Below are positions 46,025 to 54,896 of a DNA stretch of 64,000 nucleotides, piece by piece; positions within the stretch are counted from its first letter, which is position 1, and each line of letters begins with the position of its first letter. Both the position numbers and the translations under genes were made by a program. Under the pieces are notes generated by a model, which saw nothing but the letters and a program-made list of their open reading frames with translations, was not told where the DNA came from and made no database searches. The stretch comes from Aliikangiella marina. Its GTDB lineage: Bacteria; Pseudomonadota; Gammaproteobacteria; Enterobacterales; Kangiellaceae. Location: positions 992,001-1,056,000 of the forward strand of contig NZ_VIKR01000001.1 of NCBI RefSeq assembly GCF_007004765.1. Direction: 5' to 3'.

Positions 46025-46060
46025 GTCAGCCTTGATGACATAAAGTCATACAAGGCTGAC
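46025..46060. terminator. Long hairpin at the 3' end of the cadherin-like gene
   Basis: GTCAGCCTTG (46025-46034) pairs perfectly with CAAGGCTGAC (46051-46060), and inside TGAC pairs with GTCA. The stem is strong, but the minus-strand 3' flank (TTCATCG) has only a weak T run. Probable 3' stabiliser or terminator. Confidence 0.6.
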
Positions 46061-46101
46061 CTGAAATTGTCGGTAATCACCGTTAACGCTGTGATCCAGA
46101 C

Positions 46102-48039
46102 CTATTCGCCACCATCAAATACGAAGAAAGTTATCGCGACCGTTTCAGAGTCGACTGTGCCATCATTCACTTTTATTAGCATTTCGTCTTCGCCGGTAAA
46201 GAAATCATCGGGTCGGTAAATATAATTTGGGCCGTTACCTTCAATGGTGCCGTTACTGGGCTGTTGCACAATAATATAAGTAAGTGGATCGTCGTCTGGG
46301 TCAAAGGCTTCCACCATAAATTCAATCTCAAAGAATTGCTCAACCCCATAATCTGCAGGCACGATTTGCGGTGGACTGTTGACCGCTTCAAGAACGAAGA
46401 TAGTGACTGTCGCCAACTCAGAATCATCAATGCCATCACTCGCAATAAACGTAAAACTGTCTTCGCCGAAGAATCCTGGATTCGGTGTGTAAATGTAATC
46501 CGTGCCATTGCCCTCTAAAAGGCCATTTTGCGCATTGTCGACTATCTGATAAGTGAGGGGATCATTATCGGCATCAGTCGCAAGCAGGGTAATATTCGCG
46601 GTAGTTGATTCATCAGTTTCTACTGCCGTGTTTTGCGCCACAGGTGGGTTGTTAGCTGCAGGGTTTACTTGTATCGTGACGGTTGCCTCATTTGACGAAT
46701 CTTGACCATCATCAACAATAAAACTAAATGAATCACTACCGACAAAGCCTGAGTTAGGGGTGTAAACATAGTTAGGACCATCACCGAGCAGTGTTCCGCT
46801 CATTGGCGGCTGAATAATCTGATAGGTTAAAGGATCATTATCGGCATCTTCAGCATTAACTAACACGTCAAACGCTATTGACTCAGTCGTTTCAAGATTA
46901 GCATCGAAAGCGACAGGTGGGTTGTTAGCAAAGGGGACAACCATAATCGAAACAGTGGCTATATTTGAGTCTGTTTTTCCATCGTTGGCTTTGAATTGAA
47001 AAGTGTCGGTTCCCAAAAATCCTGCATTGGGTGTATAGGTATAATTCGGACCGGTCCCAATGTCACTATTGCCAACCAGTAGTCCATTGTTAGTATCAGA
47101 AACGACAATGTAGTCTAATGGATCATTATCGGCGTCGGTCACATTAACCGTAAAAGTGAAGCTGGTTGACTCGGTTGTCTCTAATGAGGTGTTGAATGCG
47201 ATTGGTGGAGCGTTCTGTTCAGGACTAACCGTTATGGTTACGGTTCCTATATTGGAATCGCTCGTACCATCATTTGCAATAAACTCGATGATTTCTGAGC
47301 CGGTAAAATCCGTAAAAGGGGTATAAGTATAAACAGGACCTTGACCGATTAGGTCACCGTTTTCAGGTGGGGTAACTATTACATAACTAAGTACATCATT
47401 GTCTGCATCGGTCGCTAAAAATTCGATAGTGATCTCTGTGTTTTCGATGCCTTCAATCGACGAGTTCTCTGCCACGGGTGGGCTATTGGCATCACACTCA
47501 GCTGGTCCGCGATAAATAAACGAAATCCAACCTTTGCCATTTAACTTATATTCTGTAAGTTCGATGGTTGCAAATGAGATTGTCTGGTAATTAAACTGGC
47601 TGCCTTGGCCTAATTTATTACTCCATATCGGAATCTGTATTGGTCGGTTAAGCAGCACATTTAAATTGCTACGTATCGTTGAACTATTTTTAACCCCAGG
47701 TCTACCTTGAACCCAATCGCCAGGAGAAAGTTCAGTGTCACCACTATCATAGGGGTTGATATAAAGATCGCTATTCCCTGGTATTAATAGGCTATCGGCT
47801 AACGAGGGGGCATCGTTCTTTCCATCCCAAGTAAGCCAACTATAATTTCCCGTACCAACGCCCACTGCGACCTGAGAAAAAATATCACCATCTAGACTAT
47901 TCGAGACGAGTTGATTTGAAACGGTGATTGGATACAGCTCGCAACTTGCAGCGAGTAATTTATTCCCGTTCGTTGATATTATGGCAAAAAACAAATAGCA
48001 AAAAATAGCAATAAGTTTTGAAGTGATTTTAACTTTCAT
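46102..48039 (-). CDS. Secreted protein with five cadherin-like/Ig repeats (645 aa)
   Basis: A signal peptide (1 to about 31) is followed by a unique N-terminal domain of about 150 residues (with SWLTWDGKNDAPSLADSLL), then about five tandem repeats of 85-95 residues. Each starts NxPPVAxNxxxExxES and has DADNDPLTY, YTPNPGFxGxDSFxF and DDGxxSxxATV, the pattern of cadherin-like/VCBS-type Ig domains with Ca2+-binding acidic turns. It ends without a recognisable sorting signal. Likely an adhesin or extracellular structural protein. Repeats 2-5 are most alike, consistent with tandem growth. Confidence 0.9.
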   Translation of the reverse strand: MKVKITSKLIAIFCYLFFAIISTNGNKLLAASCELYPITVSNQLVSNSLDGDIFSQVAVGVGTGNYSWLTWDGKNDAPSLADSLLIPGNSDLYINPYDSGDTELSPGDWVQGRPGVKNSSTIRSNLNVLLNRPIQIPIWSNKLGQGSQFNYQTISFATIELTEYKLNGKGWISFIYRGPAECDANSPPVAENSSIEGIENTEITIEFLATDADNDVLSYVIVTPPENGDLIGQGPVYTYTPFTDFTGSEIIEFIANDGTSDSNIGTVTITVSPEQNAPPIAFNTSLETTESTSFTFTVNVTDADNDPLDYIVVSDTNNGLLVGNSDIGTGPNYTYTPNAGFLGTDTFQFKANDGKTDSNIATVSIMVVPFANNPPVAFDANLETTESIAFDVLVNAEDADNDPLTYQIIQPPMSGTLLGDGPNYVYTPNSGFVGSDSFSFIVDDGQDSSNEATVTIQVNPAANNPPVAQNTAVETDESTTANITLLATDADNDPLTYQIVDNAQNGLLEGNGTDYIYTPNPGFFGEDSFTFIASDGIDDSELATVTIFVLEAVNSPPQIVPADYGVEQFFEIEFMVEAFDPDDDPLTYIIVQQPSNGTIEGNGPNYIYRPDDFFTGEDEMLIKVNDGTVDSETVAITFFVFDGGE

Positions 48040-48407
48040 AATGGACCTCTAATGACTACAAACACTGAAACGACGTTGCTCAATGATTGAGATATCTCAA
48101 ACTAACTTAGAGATGTCCTTATGTGCGCGAATTCTAATTAATGCTTACGCTGCGTTAAATGTCATATAAACGATATCTAAATAGAACAACTATCGTACCA
48201 GTTAGATTAGATGAGCATTTGAAGAAAAAACATATAGTTTTAGAGATGATTTTGTCGATTTGTAGAGTTTCATATTTAGGTCAAACGAAAGTGAATCTTA
48301 ACCCGGGGTGTACATGACTCGACTAATAGAATATGGTAGTTGCCAATCACGCGATATCTGTATATCTCGTAAGAAGATAATCAAGCCATAAATCTAAGGA
48401 TAGTAAT
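48040..48407. other. Divergent region upstream of two envelope genes
   Basis: A 368-base gap between the cadherin-like gene and the OmpH-like gene, holding promoters for both. No tandem repeat, strong hairpin or further gene was seen. Confidence 0.4.
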
Positions 48408-48914
48408 ATGTTAACAAGGACTTGTGCGATCGTACTTTTTTATATGTTGGGAGTTCTAAGTCTCAACACTCAAGCGATGCAACAACAAAAGTTGGGGTTT
48501 CTCGATTTAGACCGAGTTCTACTCGAAACTCCAGCTGGAAAAAGAGCAACGAAACAATTTGAAAAAGTCCTCAGGGAACGTCAAGCAGAATTAGATAAAG
48601 AACAAAAAAGATTACAACAAAAGATAGCTGACCTTCAAAACCAATCGGCTACGTTGCCGCCTAACATAAAAAAGCAACGAGAGGCTGAGTTACAAAAGCA
48701 ATATACTGAGCTTCAGGAAACTTACCTCAGACTAGAGCGAGAACTTGCAGAACAAAGAGCGAATCTAATCCGTCAGATACTCAAGCAAGCTGAGCCGATT
48801 ATTAAGTCGGTTTGCAAAGAACGGGGGATTACCATGTTAGTCGACAAAGCAGGTGTGATATTTGCCGAAGATTTTCATGATATTACTGAAGCGGTGAAAG
48901 AACAGATCAGGTAA
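48408..48914 (+). CDS. OmpH/Skp-family periplasmic chaperone-like protein (168 aa)
   Basis: Signal peptide (1 to about 24, cleaved near TQAM), then KLGFLDLDRVLLETPAGKRATK and a long charged coiled coil (about 50-130), then the closing strand ITMLVDKAGVIFAE. This is the Skp (OmpH) fold: a trimeric chaperone for outer-membrane proteins. The usual skp neighbours (bamA, lpxD) are absent, so this is probably a second, specialised paralogue. Gap to the SGNH gene is 48 bases. Confidence 0.88.
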   Translation: MLTRTCAIVLFYMLGVLSLNTQAMQQQKLGFLDLDRVLLETPAGKRATKQFEKVLRERQAELDKEQKRLQQKIADLQNQSATLPPNIKKQREAELQKQYTELQETYLRLERELAEQRANLIRQILKQAEPIIKSVCKERGITMLVDKAGVIFAEDFHDITEAVKEQIR

Positions 48915-48962
48915 AAGTTTCTTTCGTTTTACACAACATAAGATAAATACAAGGAGATGCGT

Positions 48963-49793
48963 ATGAGTGTTCCAGTTAGTTCAGAGCGATTAAAGTGGAT
49001 TAAACGTAAAGTACTAGTCGCTAATGAAGGCGAGTTTATTGTTAAATGTAATGAATTCAAGCAGAGTAAGAGAATATTAGCGGAAGGTGACTCTTGGTTT
49101 TCATATCCTTTAGGCGGCGGCGCTTCAAATATTATTTTACAACTCAACAGTCTTTATCGACCAAAAGACGCCACTATTTTAAGAAAGTCCAGTAACGGTG
49201 ACGAAATTGCACAAATGTTTGCCGGTAACCAAAAGTTAGAAAACATCCAATTACTGCGTGATATCCATTTTGATTACTTTTTAGTGTCTGGCGGCGGCAA
49301 TGATATTGTCGGTGTGATTGATTTTGAGCTAATCGTCAAAAAGAGTAATAAAGCTGAGCCACAGCCAGCAGATTTTTTTAATCAAGAACTACTTAATTTA
49401 AGGCTTGATACGATTATCATGAGCTACAGAAATATGCTCGCTTATGTTAGAAAGTTTTCAAAAAATAAAAAAATTCAAATCATTTCTCATACCTATGCTT
49501 ATCCGAGGATAAAAAAAGGCGCTAAGGTTTTGGGGTTAATCGAAGTTGGTCCGTGGATAGCACCATTTACGAGTGGCATTATACCTGCGGCTCATCATTT
49601 CAAAGCGATCGACTATTTGATTGACCAAATGGCCGAACGGCTTTTAGCATTAGCTGATGCGGAGGATAATTTCCATGTTATCGATACACGGAAATTAGTC
49701 AAAGCCAATCAGTGGAACGATGAGATACACCCCACCGATAAAGGTTTTGAGACTATAGGTCAAAAATTTAAAGAAAAAATAGATAGTTTATGA
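48963..49793 (+). CDS. SGNH/GDSL-type hydrolase-like protein (276 aa)
   Basis: SGNH blocks are visible: ILAEGDSWFSYP (block I, Ser about 44), LVSGGGNDIVG (block III Gly/Asn) and NDEIHPTDKGF near the C-terminus (block V Asp/His). An esterase, lipase or acyltransferase is expected. It lacks a signal peptide. ATG 48957 is too close to AAGGAG (48951-48956); ATG 48963 is six bases away and is chosen. It follows the OmpH-like gene closely and may be co-transcribed; no substrate can be named. Confidence 0.82.
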   Translation: MSVPVSSERLKWIKRKVLVANEGEFIVKCNEFKQSKRILAEGDSWFSYPLGGGASNIILQLNSLYRPKDATILRKSSNGDEIAQMFAGNQKLENIQLLRDIHFDYFLVSGGGNDIVGVIDFELIVKKSNKAEPQPADFFNQELLNLRLDTIIMSYRNMLAYVRKFSKNKKIQIISHTYAYPRIKKGAKVLGLIEVGPWIAPFTSGIIPAAHHFKAIDYLIDQMAERLLALADAEDNFHVIDTRKLVKANQWNDEIHPTDKGFETIGQKFKEKIDSL

Positions 49794-49958
49794 TTATTGA
49801 TGCGCTGTAGTAATTGGCGCATCTAATTAGCGTTGTTACTTAAAAACAACAACGACACCACAAGATTTTAAAAAAAACAATCCAAGGGTAACGCATGTTG
49901 ACTTTGGTGGTTGAAATGCAGCCAACTTTATAAAAATAAATTGAAGTAGGGGATTAAT

Positions 49959-50474
49959 ATGTCGAATGACCATTCAAACAAAACAGTAGTAAGCAATCAT
50001 TGGCTCAGTGCATTGCCACAATGGGTTATTGCGTTTGCACTTTTCGCCTTAGTGATGTTTATGGGAGTAAGTCTGGTAACTGGAACGCCTTTTAAAGCAT
50101 TTAGTTGGGAATTTGGTTTTGGTGATGAAACGAGTACTGAAAATTCAGGGGAAATCGAAACCGTAAAATCGAACATAGCTTCTCTTAGCAATAAACTCGC
50201 TATTCTAGAAAGCCGTTTTAAAAATATTCCAACCATTGAAACTGGTGAAAGTGTAACTAATAAACTAAAAGATTGGACTCAAGTCACTTTCAATACGCAA
50301 TTTGATACTGTGCCGAGGGTATTTGTGACCACTAAGTCTGAGTTGATTTATGGTTATCCAGTGGTTTTTGATGTTAACCAGTATGGGTTTAAAATTAGAA
50401 TAGAAGATGCGATCAGCACTAAGCTAAATACCAAAACTGAAGTGCCATTTGAGTATATGGCAGTTTTACAATAG
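49959..50474 (+). CDS. Membrane-anchored coiled-coil protein with H-lectin-like C-terminus (171 aa)
   Basis: One membrane segment (about 19-40) is followed by a short coiled coil (about 65-87) and a C-terminal 75-residue unit, TQVTFNTQFDTVPRVFV then GYPVVFDVNQYGFKIRIEDA, that fits the VxFxxxFxxxPxVxV plus GFxI pattern of H-type lectin/tail-fibre-like domains. If right, this is a trimeric carbohydrate-binding stalk in the periplasm or on the surface. The lectin call is by pattern only. It follows the SGNH gene by 165 bases. Confidence 0.6.
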   Translation: MSNDHSNKTVVSNHWLSALPQWVIAFALFALVMFMGVSLVTGTPFKAFSWEFGFGDETSTENSGEIETVKSNIASLSNKLAILESRFKNIPTIETGESVTNKLKDWTQVTFNTQFDTVPRVFVTTKSELIYGYPVVFDVNQYGFKIRIEDAISTKLNTKTEVPFEYMAVLQ

Positions 50475-50525
50475 ATTTTTAAAGTCAATCTTGCTGTCAC
50501 ATTTAAAGCGACTATTACATAGTTT

Positions 50526-52704
50526 CTATTGCGCAACGCTCAATTCGACAACCTCTTTTTTTGCTGCGGCCTGGATTGTAATCAGATATTCCTTATCGTT
50601 AACATCGTTTAATGAATCGACATTTGAGTTGAGTTGCGCAAGAATATTAAATTTGTTTTGTAGCAAGTCATAGGCCCATATTTGGCTTTTTTTGTTCACT
50701 GAATAGATAACGTCGCCGACGATTAAAAACGACTTTGATTTGCTGGTCTGGTTCGCTAACGCCTCTATTCGTTTTGGTTCTACCGCCCCCGGACGCCAAT
50801 ATTGTCCAAAATAGTCTTTAACAATAACTTCTCCGCTATCGCTTTTTTGAGCCCATAATACGGGGGTGTCACTGAGTTCACGGTAACTATTATTCAGCAA
50901 ATTATACTCCACCGCCTTTGGCTGGCCATTGATCCGTAATAATAGTAAGGCTGTGTCGTTGCGACTATCCCACTGATAGAGAAAAATAACCGGGTGCATC
51001 AGAGAGTAGACTTCTTGACGCGAATCGAGTGTTACTCGATGAAGTATGCCATTCCCATTAACTAAGACACTTTCACCATCGGCTGACCAATCAATCCCAT
51101 TGATGTAGGTATCCATCGGGAAGTTGGTCAGTTTTTTCGAGTTTGTTCCGTTACTAACCCAAACTTGCTGTTCACCAGAGCGTTCTGACCAAAATGCGAT
51201 TAAATTACCCCCGGGCTGAAAGAGCGAGTAGTCTTCACCCAAGTTTGTTCGCTCAAAGCTTGAATAATTTTCGATTTCTTGAGGCGTCGTTTGAGTTTCT
51301 GATTCTCGTGGTACTTTGACAATATCACTATCATAAGGACCTTTTATCATTAACATCCTTTTACCATTGGGATGAAATTCTGGAAGTGCCATCCGATCAC
51401 TAAAAGGTAAATCGATTTTTGCCACCTTGCCTTGATACGACAAGCTGAACAACTGTCTCCCGGTGCTAAATACAAGCTGTCGATTAAGTGGATCGAAGTT
51501 TGGATAAAGTGGTCGGTATTCCGCGATTTCCTCGGGACGCTGAATGGGGTGACTGGACATCAGTTTACCGCTAGGCTCTACTAATTCAATGTATTGTTTT
51601 CCGTCACTATGGAATCTGGACACTGCAAAAATGTCGTCCGATCGAGAATAAACGTAGTCGATGATATTTCCCGCGCCTGGCTTGTAGAGTTCAGCGCTTT
51701 GATCGCGCTCAGGGGAGTAACGAATAATCTTCCATTTGTCTGCGTAACTTTGCATAAGTGCAATGTCGCCATCGTTTAACCATATCGGCTTTTTAACATT
51801 CGAGTTTTTACAGCTTAAAATTATTTTTGGTTGTTGTGGTGTTGTGAGCGCTTTATGAAAGTTTAAACTAACCAAATCATAACAATCTTTTTGGCTAACT
51901 TGTTGGTAAACCGGTTGGTTGTTGGGGGGGGGCACAAGGGCCTGTCGCTAGAAAAACCAGTTGACTGCCGTCAGGGGAAAAGCTGTGTTTTCCATAAGCC
52001 CCCCAATTTTCAGTGAGTAATATTTCTTGTTGGCTTTCAATATGTTTAGCCCAGATTTTATTGACGCATTGTTTGTCTAAATAACGGTGAAAAACAATAT
52101 ATTGGCCGTCGGGCGAATAAGTGGCGTCAAACTCCTTGTCATCAGTGGCTGTTAATAGGCTTAATTGGTTAAAGTTCAATTTAGCTACGCCCTCAGAATT
52201 TTGATAGTGGTAGCTCAATAGTCCTAAAGCGACAATTGCTGAAAAGATAACAGCAATTGCCAACCTAAAGTGTCTTGATTTAGTTGTATCGAGTGTCTGA
52301 TAAGGAATACTTTGTTGGTTTCGCGCTTTGGATTGAGCCGACGCAGGCTCGGTAATACGTGTATCGTCGTATGATTGAATGGCCCCATTTTTACTGTCCC
52401 AGCGGACGTCACACTCTAAACTGTAGCCTTGTTTGGCATGAGTTTTGATATACACATTGCCGCTATCACCCAGGGCTTTGCGTAATTGGGCGATGCTTTT
52501 TTGAAGCGTATTCGGTGAAACGGTCGTATCTTGCCAAACTTTGTCGAGTAACGCATCTTGACTGACGACTTTACCTTGATTTTCTGCTAAGTGAGTCAGT
52601 ACTGCCAAGGCCTTGGGGGCTAAGGTCTGTGATTGGTCGTTTTGAGTAATTTGGTTGCGGGATAAGTCGATAAAAAATCCACCTATCCAATACTGGACTG
52701 ACAT
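50526..52704 (-). pseudogene. CadC-like/TolB-propeller regulator broken at a C9 run
   Basis: Two overlapping minus-strand frames make one regulator. From 52704: winged helix (MSVQYWIGGFFIDLSR, LAPKALAVLTHLAENQGK, LRKALG, TKQGYSL-type text), then membrane segment (about 150-168) and the start of a propeller, ending out of frame at PTGLPTS. The second frame (51935-50526) carries the remaining propeller blades. They join at nine C bases (G on +, 51925-51933); eight C would restore one 725-residue protein, close to its 710-residue paralogue at 42584. As given, the frame from 52704 encodes a truncated product with its DNA-binding and membrane parts only. Phase variation, decay or assembly error are possible. 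Confidence 0.85.
51925..51933. repeat. Nine-base G/C homopolymer inside a regulator gene
   Basis: Nine G on the plus strand (C on the coding strand) within the propeller region of the regulator. This is the only such long G/C run I noticed in the window and is exactly where the reading frame changes. Slipped-strand mispairing at such tracts is a standard phase-variation mechanism; it is also a common sequencing-error site. Confidence 0.9.
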
Positions 52705-52826
52705 ACTGCCTCTAATTTCTTTTAATGTTTTAGTGCTTTACTGAGTCTAAACGAGTCATTTTTAGTTTGCATCAGTGTTGATTGTAACTAATTATAAGCT
52801 TTTGATAAATATACGGTAATTGAACG

Positions 52827-52852
52827 TCAGTAAGAATTCAGCAAGACGTCAG
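52827..52852. promoter_or_regulatory. Three TCAG repeats at 11-bp spacing
   Basis: TCAG begins at 52827, 52838 and 52849 in the divergent region between the broken regulator and the esterase gene; the outer two lie in identical ACGTCAG contexts. Helical phasing parallels the GTGA array at the other regulator-hydrolase pair. Candidate operator. Confidence 0.4.
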
Positions 52853-52936
52853 GTGGACTTCATGCCTTTTGATGATCGGTCGTGTAAATTTTTAGCTTCG
52901 ATTTATTTTCCTTGTAAACTTCACTAAGAGAGAGTT

Positions 52937-53818
52937 ATGAAATTGCGCGTTACATTAAGTTTATTGCTCGGATTTATTTCAGTGACCCTTCACGCACTCG
53001 AACAAAAGCCAGTCAATTATCCGAAGTTTGAAATAGCCAATACCCAAGTTATTCCGATTAAGGACACACATTCAGATCGACAATACGAACTTTATATCAA
53101 GCTGCCTAAAGGTTATGCTGATAAGCCGGAAAAGCAGTATCCAGTCATTTATATGACTGATGCGAAATTTCATATGGAGATCTTGTCCTCTGCGACATTT
53201 TTTATGTTTGAAGAGGTTATCCTCGTTGGGGTTTCCTGGCAAAAAGATATTGATCCTAGCTTAAAGAAGGAAGTTGGCGAGTATGTAAGCCGATTTCGTG
53301 ATTATTCGATTAAACCGTCAAACAAAGCTGACAGGCAGGCTAAATACCAATTTGGCGGAGCCAATAAGCACTTAGCGTTTATTCGAAATGACGTTTTTCG
53401 ATTTGTCGAACACAATTATCGAACTCTCACTGACGAACGGACCTATTTTGGGTTTTCTCTAGGCGGATTATTTGGTACCTATGCGTTGATGACTCAACCC
53501 GGTTTGTTTAAGAATTATATTCTTGGTAGCCCGAGTATCTGGGAGTTTGGACCTTATTTATTCTCACTTGAAGCCGAAGAACTTAAAAACCAAAAGTTAG
53601 CGTTAAATCTTTATGTGACCTACGGACAACTAGAAGAAGAACTCATCCCTCATATTGATCAATTCTTAAATGATTTAAAAAATAAGAATTACCCCAGCAT
53701 TGCTTCACTAAACTTCCAAGTGATTGATGCTTCCGGTCACAGCGATTCATTTCCGATAATGGGCGTTAAAAGTATTAAGTGGTTATCGTCACAACAAAAT
53801 AAAGGGGATAAGCAATGA
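52937..53818 (+). CDS. Secreted putative esterase, Fes/EstD-like alpha/beta hydrolase (293 aa)
   Basis: Signal peptide (1 to about 21), then YELYIKLPKGYADKPEKQYPVIYMTDAKF, the entry motif of the esterase_D-like family; the elbow GFSLGG (Ser about 174); GSPSIW; and DASGHSD (His candidate) near the C-terminus. Family members hydrolyse esters such as siderophore or feruloyl esters; the substrate here is unknown. It overlaps the next gene by four bases (ATGA), so translation is coupled. It is divergent from the broken CadC-like regulator, its likely controller. Confidence 0.85.
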   Translation: MKLRVTLSLLLGFISVTLHALEQKPVNYPKFEIANTQVIPIKDTHSDRQYELYIKLPKGYADKPEKQYPVIYMTDAKFHMEILSSATFFMFEEVILVGVSWQKDIDPSLKKEVGEYVSRFRDYSIKPSNKADRQAKYQFGGANKHLAFIRNDVFRFVEHNYRTLTDERTYFGFSLGGLFGTYALMTQPGLFKNYILGSPSIWEFGPYLFSLEAEELKNQKLALNLYVTYGQLEEELIPHIDQFLNDLKNKNYPSIASLNFQVIDASGHSDSFPIMGVKSIKWLSSQQNKGDKQ

Positions 53819-54726
53819 AAGTTTGCACTTTTTTATTCGTCTTTGCGTTTGCCATCACTAGTCTACCCGTGCATACACAACAGGAATTTCCACTGTTGAA
53901 AGGACCGTTGATGGGGCAAAAAACGCCAGGTTTAAAGGCTGAGCCTTTTGCGCCTGGTGTAATTTCAAAAGAGGGCTGGGAGCTGGAAGGTGTTTTCGCG
54001 CCAGGTATAAATGAATTTTACTTTACGGTAGATAGGGGGATTTACTCGGGACCCAATAAAACCGGCTTCCGACCCACGGTAATTGGGTTTAAGCAAACCG
54101 ATCGTGGCTGGGAAAAGTTCACTGAGTTTTTGCGCCGAGGAGAAGTAACGTTTTCGACAGACGGAAATCGAATGTATATGGCGAAAGGCTATCGTGAGCG
54201 TGTTGCTGATGGGTGGTCTGAACGAAAGAGTCTAGGGCCTATGTTTGATCGTGATGATTGGGGAATCATGCGCTTATCCGCTTCGTCTAAGGGCACCTAT
54301 GTATTTGATGATTATAAAAACAAAGACACTATTCGTATTTCAAAGCTAGTAGACGGTAAACGCCAACAGCCAGTCAAAATGGGTGATGTGGTTAATTCGG
54401 GCAAAATGACAGCCCACCCTTTTATTGCCGCCGACGAAAGTTACCTAATTTGGGATAGTGAACGTAAAGCGGGTTTTGGTGACTCGGACTTATACATTAG
54501 CTTTAAACAAAAGGATGGATCTTGGGGGCAGGCAATTAATATGGGGTCGGCTGTAAACTCACAATATTGGGAAGCTTATGCTAGCGTTACTCCTGATGGT
54601 AAATATATTTTATTTAACCGCGGAAGAGATGAGAAAAACCAAAACGTTGATGTCTTTTGGGTAGATGCAAAGATTATTGATACATTGCGAAAAAAGGCTA
54701 ACCTTGTTAATTTGATGACCGAGTAA
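53815..54726 (+). CDS. Secreted PD40/TolB-like propeller protein (303 aa)
   Basis: Signal peptide (1 to about 21, cleaved near HTQQ), then propeller blades: FTVDRGIYSG, VTFSTDGNRMYMAKG, HPFIAADESYLIWDSERK, GDSDLYISFKQKDGSWGQ and TPDGKYILFNRGRDEKNQ. These are PD40/WD40-like strands forming one propeller of about six blades. It overlaps the esterase stop by four bases and is in the same operon. It probably binds or presents a ligand; it resembles the sensor part of the neighbouring regulator, so sharing a ligand is plausible but unproven. Confidence 0.8.
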   Translation: MKVCTFLFVFAFAITSLPVHTQQEFPLLKGPLMGQKTPGLKAEPFAPGVISKEGWELEGVFAPGINEFYFTVDRGIYSGPNKTGFRPTVIGFKQTDRGWEKFTEFLRRGEVTFSTDGNRMYMAKGYRERVADGWSERKSLGPMFDRDDWGIMRLSASSKGTYVFDDYKNKDTIRISKLVDGKRQQPVKMGDVVNSGKMTAHPFIAADESYLIWDSERKAGFGDSDLYISFKQKDGSWGQAINMGSAVNSQYWEAYASVTPDGKYILFNRGRDEKNQNVDVFWVDAKIIDTLRKKANLVNLMTE

Positions 54727-54896
54727 AGGGTTTAATAAATAGCAACAGATGACATTGGTTTTTACCGCTTGGTACAGTTTCGACCGTTTAATCTAGTCTA
54801 GCGAAGCGACACATTAGCAACACGTTAAATGCTACGTCTCATTTGTCATCGCTAGGCTAAAGCTATTGCGAAAATCTTAATAAAAAACTCGTCTTG

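Noticed and set aside
46102-48039. Possible prophage tail or adhesin secretion operon around the cadherin-like gene
   Set aside because: No phage structural, integrase or type I secretion genes lie nearby, so only the repeat protein itself is reported.
54797-54856. CTAGCGA/TCGCTAG inverted repeat with inner pairs between two convergent genes
   Set aside because: Stems are short and interrupted; could be a terminator but not supported enough to list.
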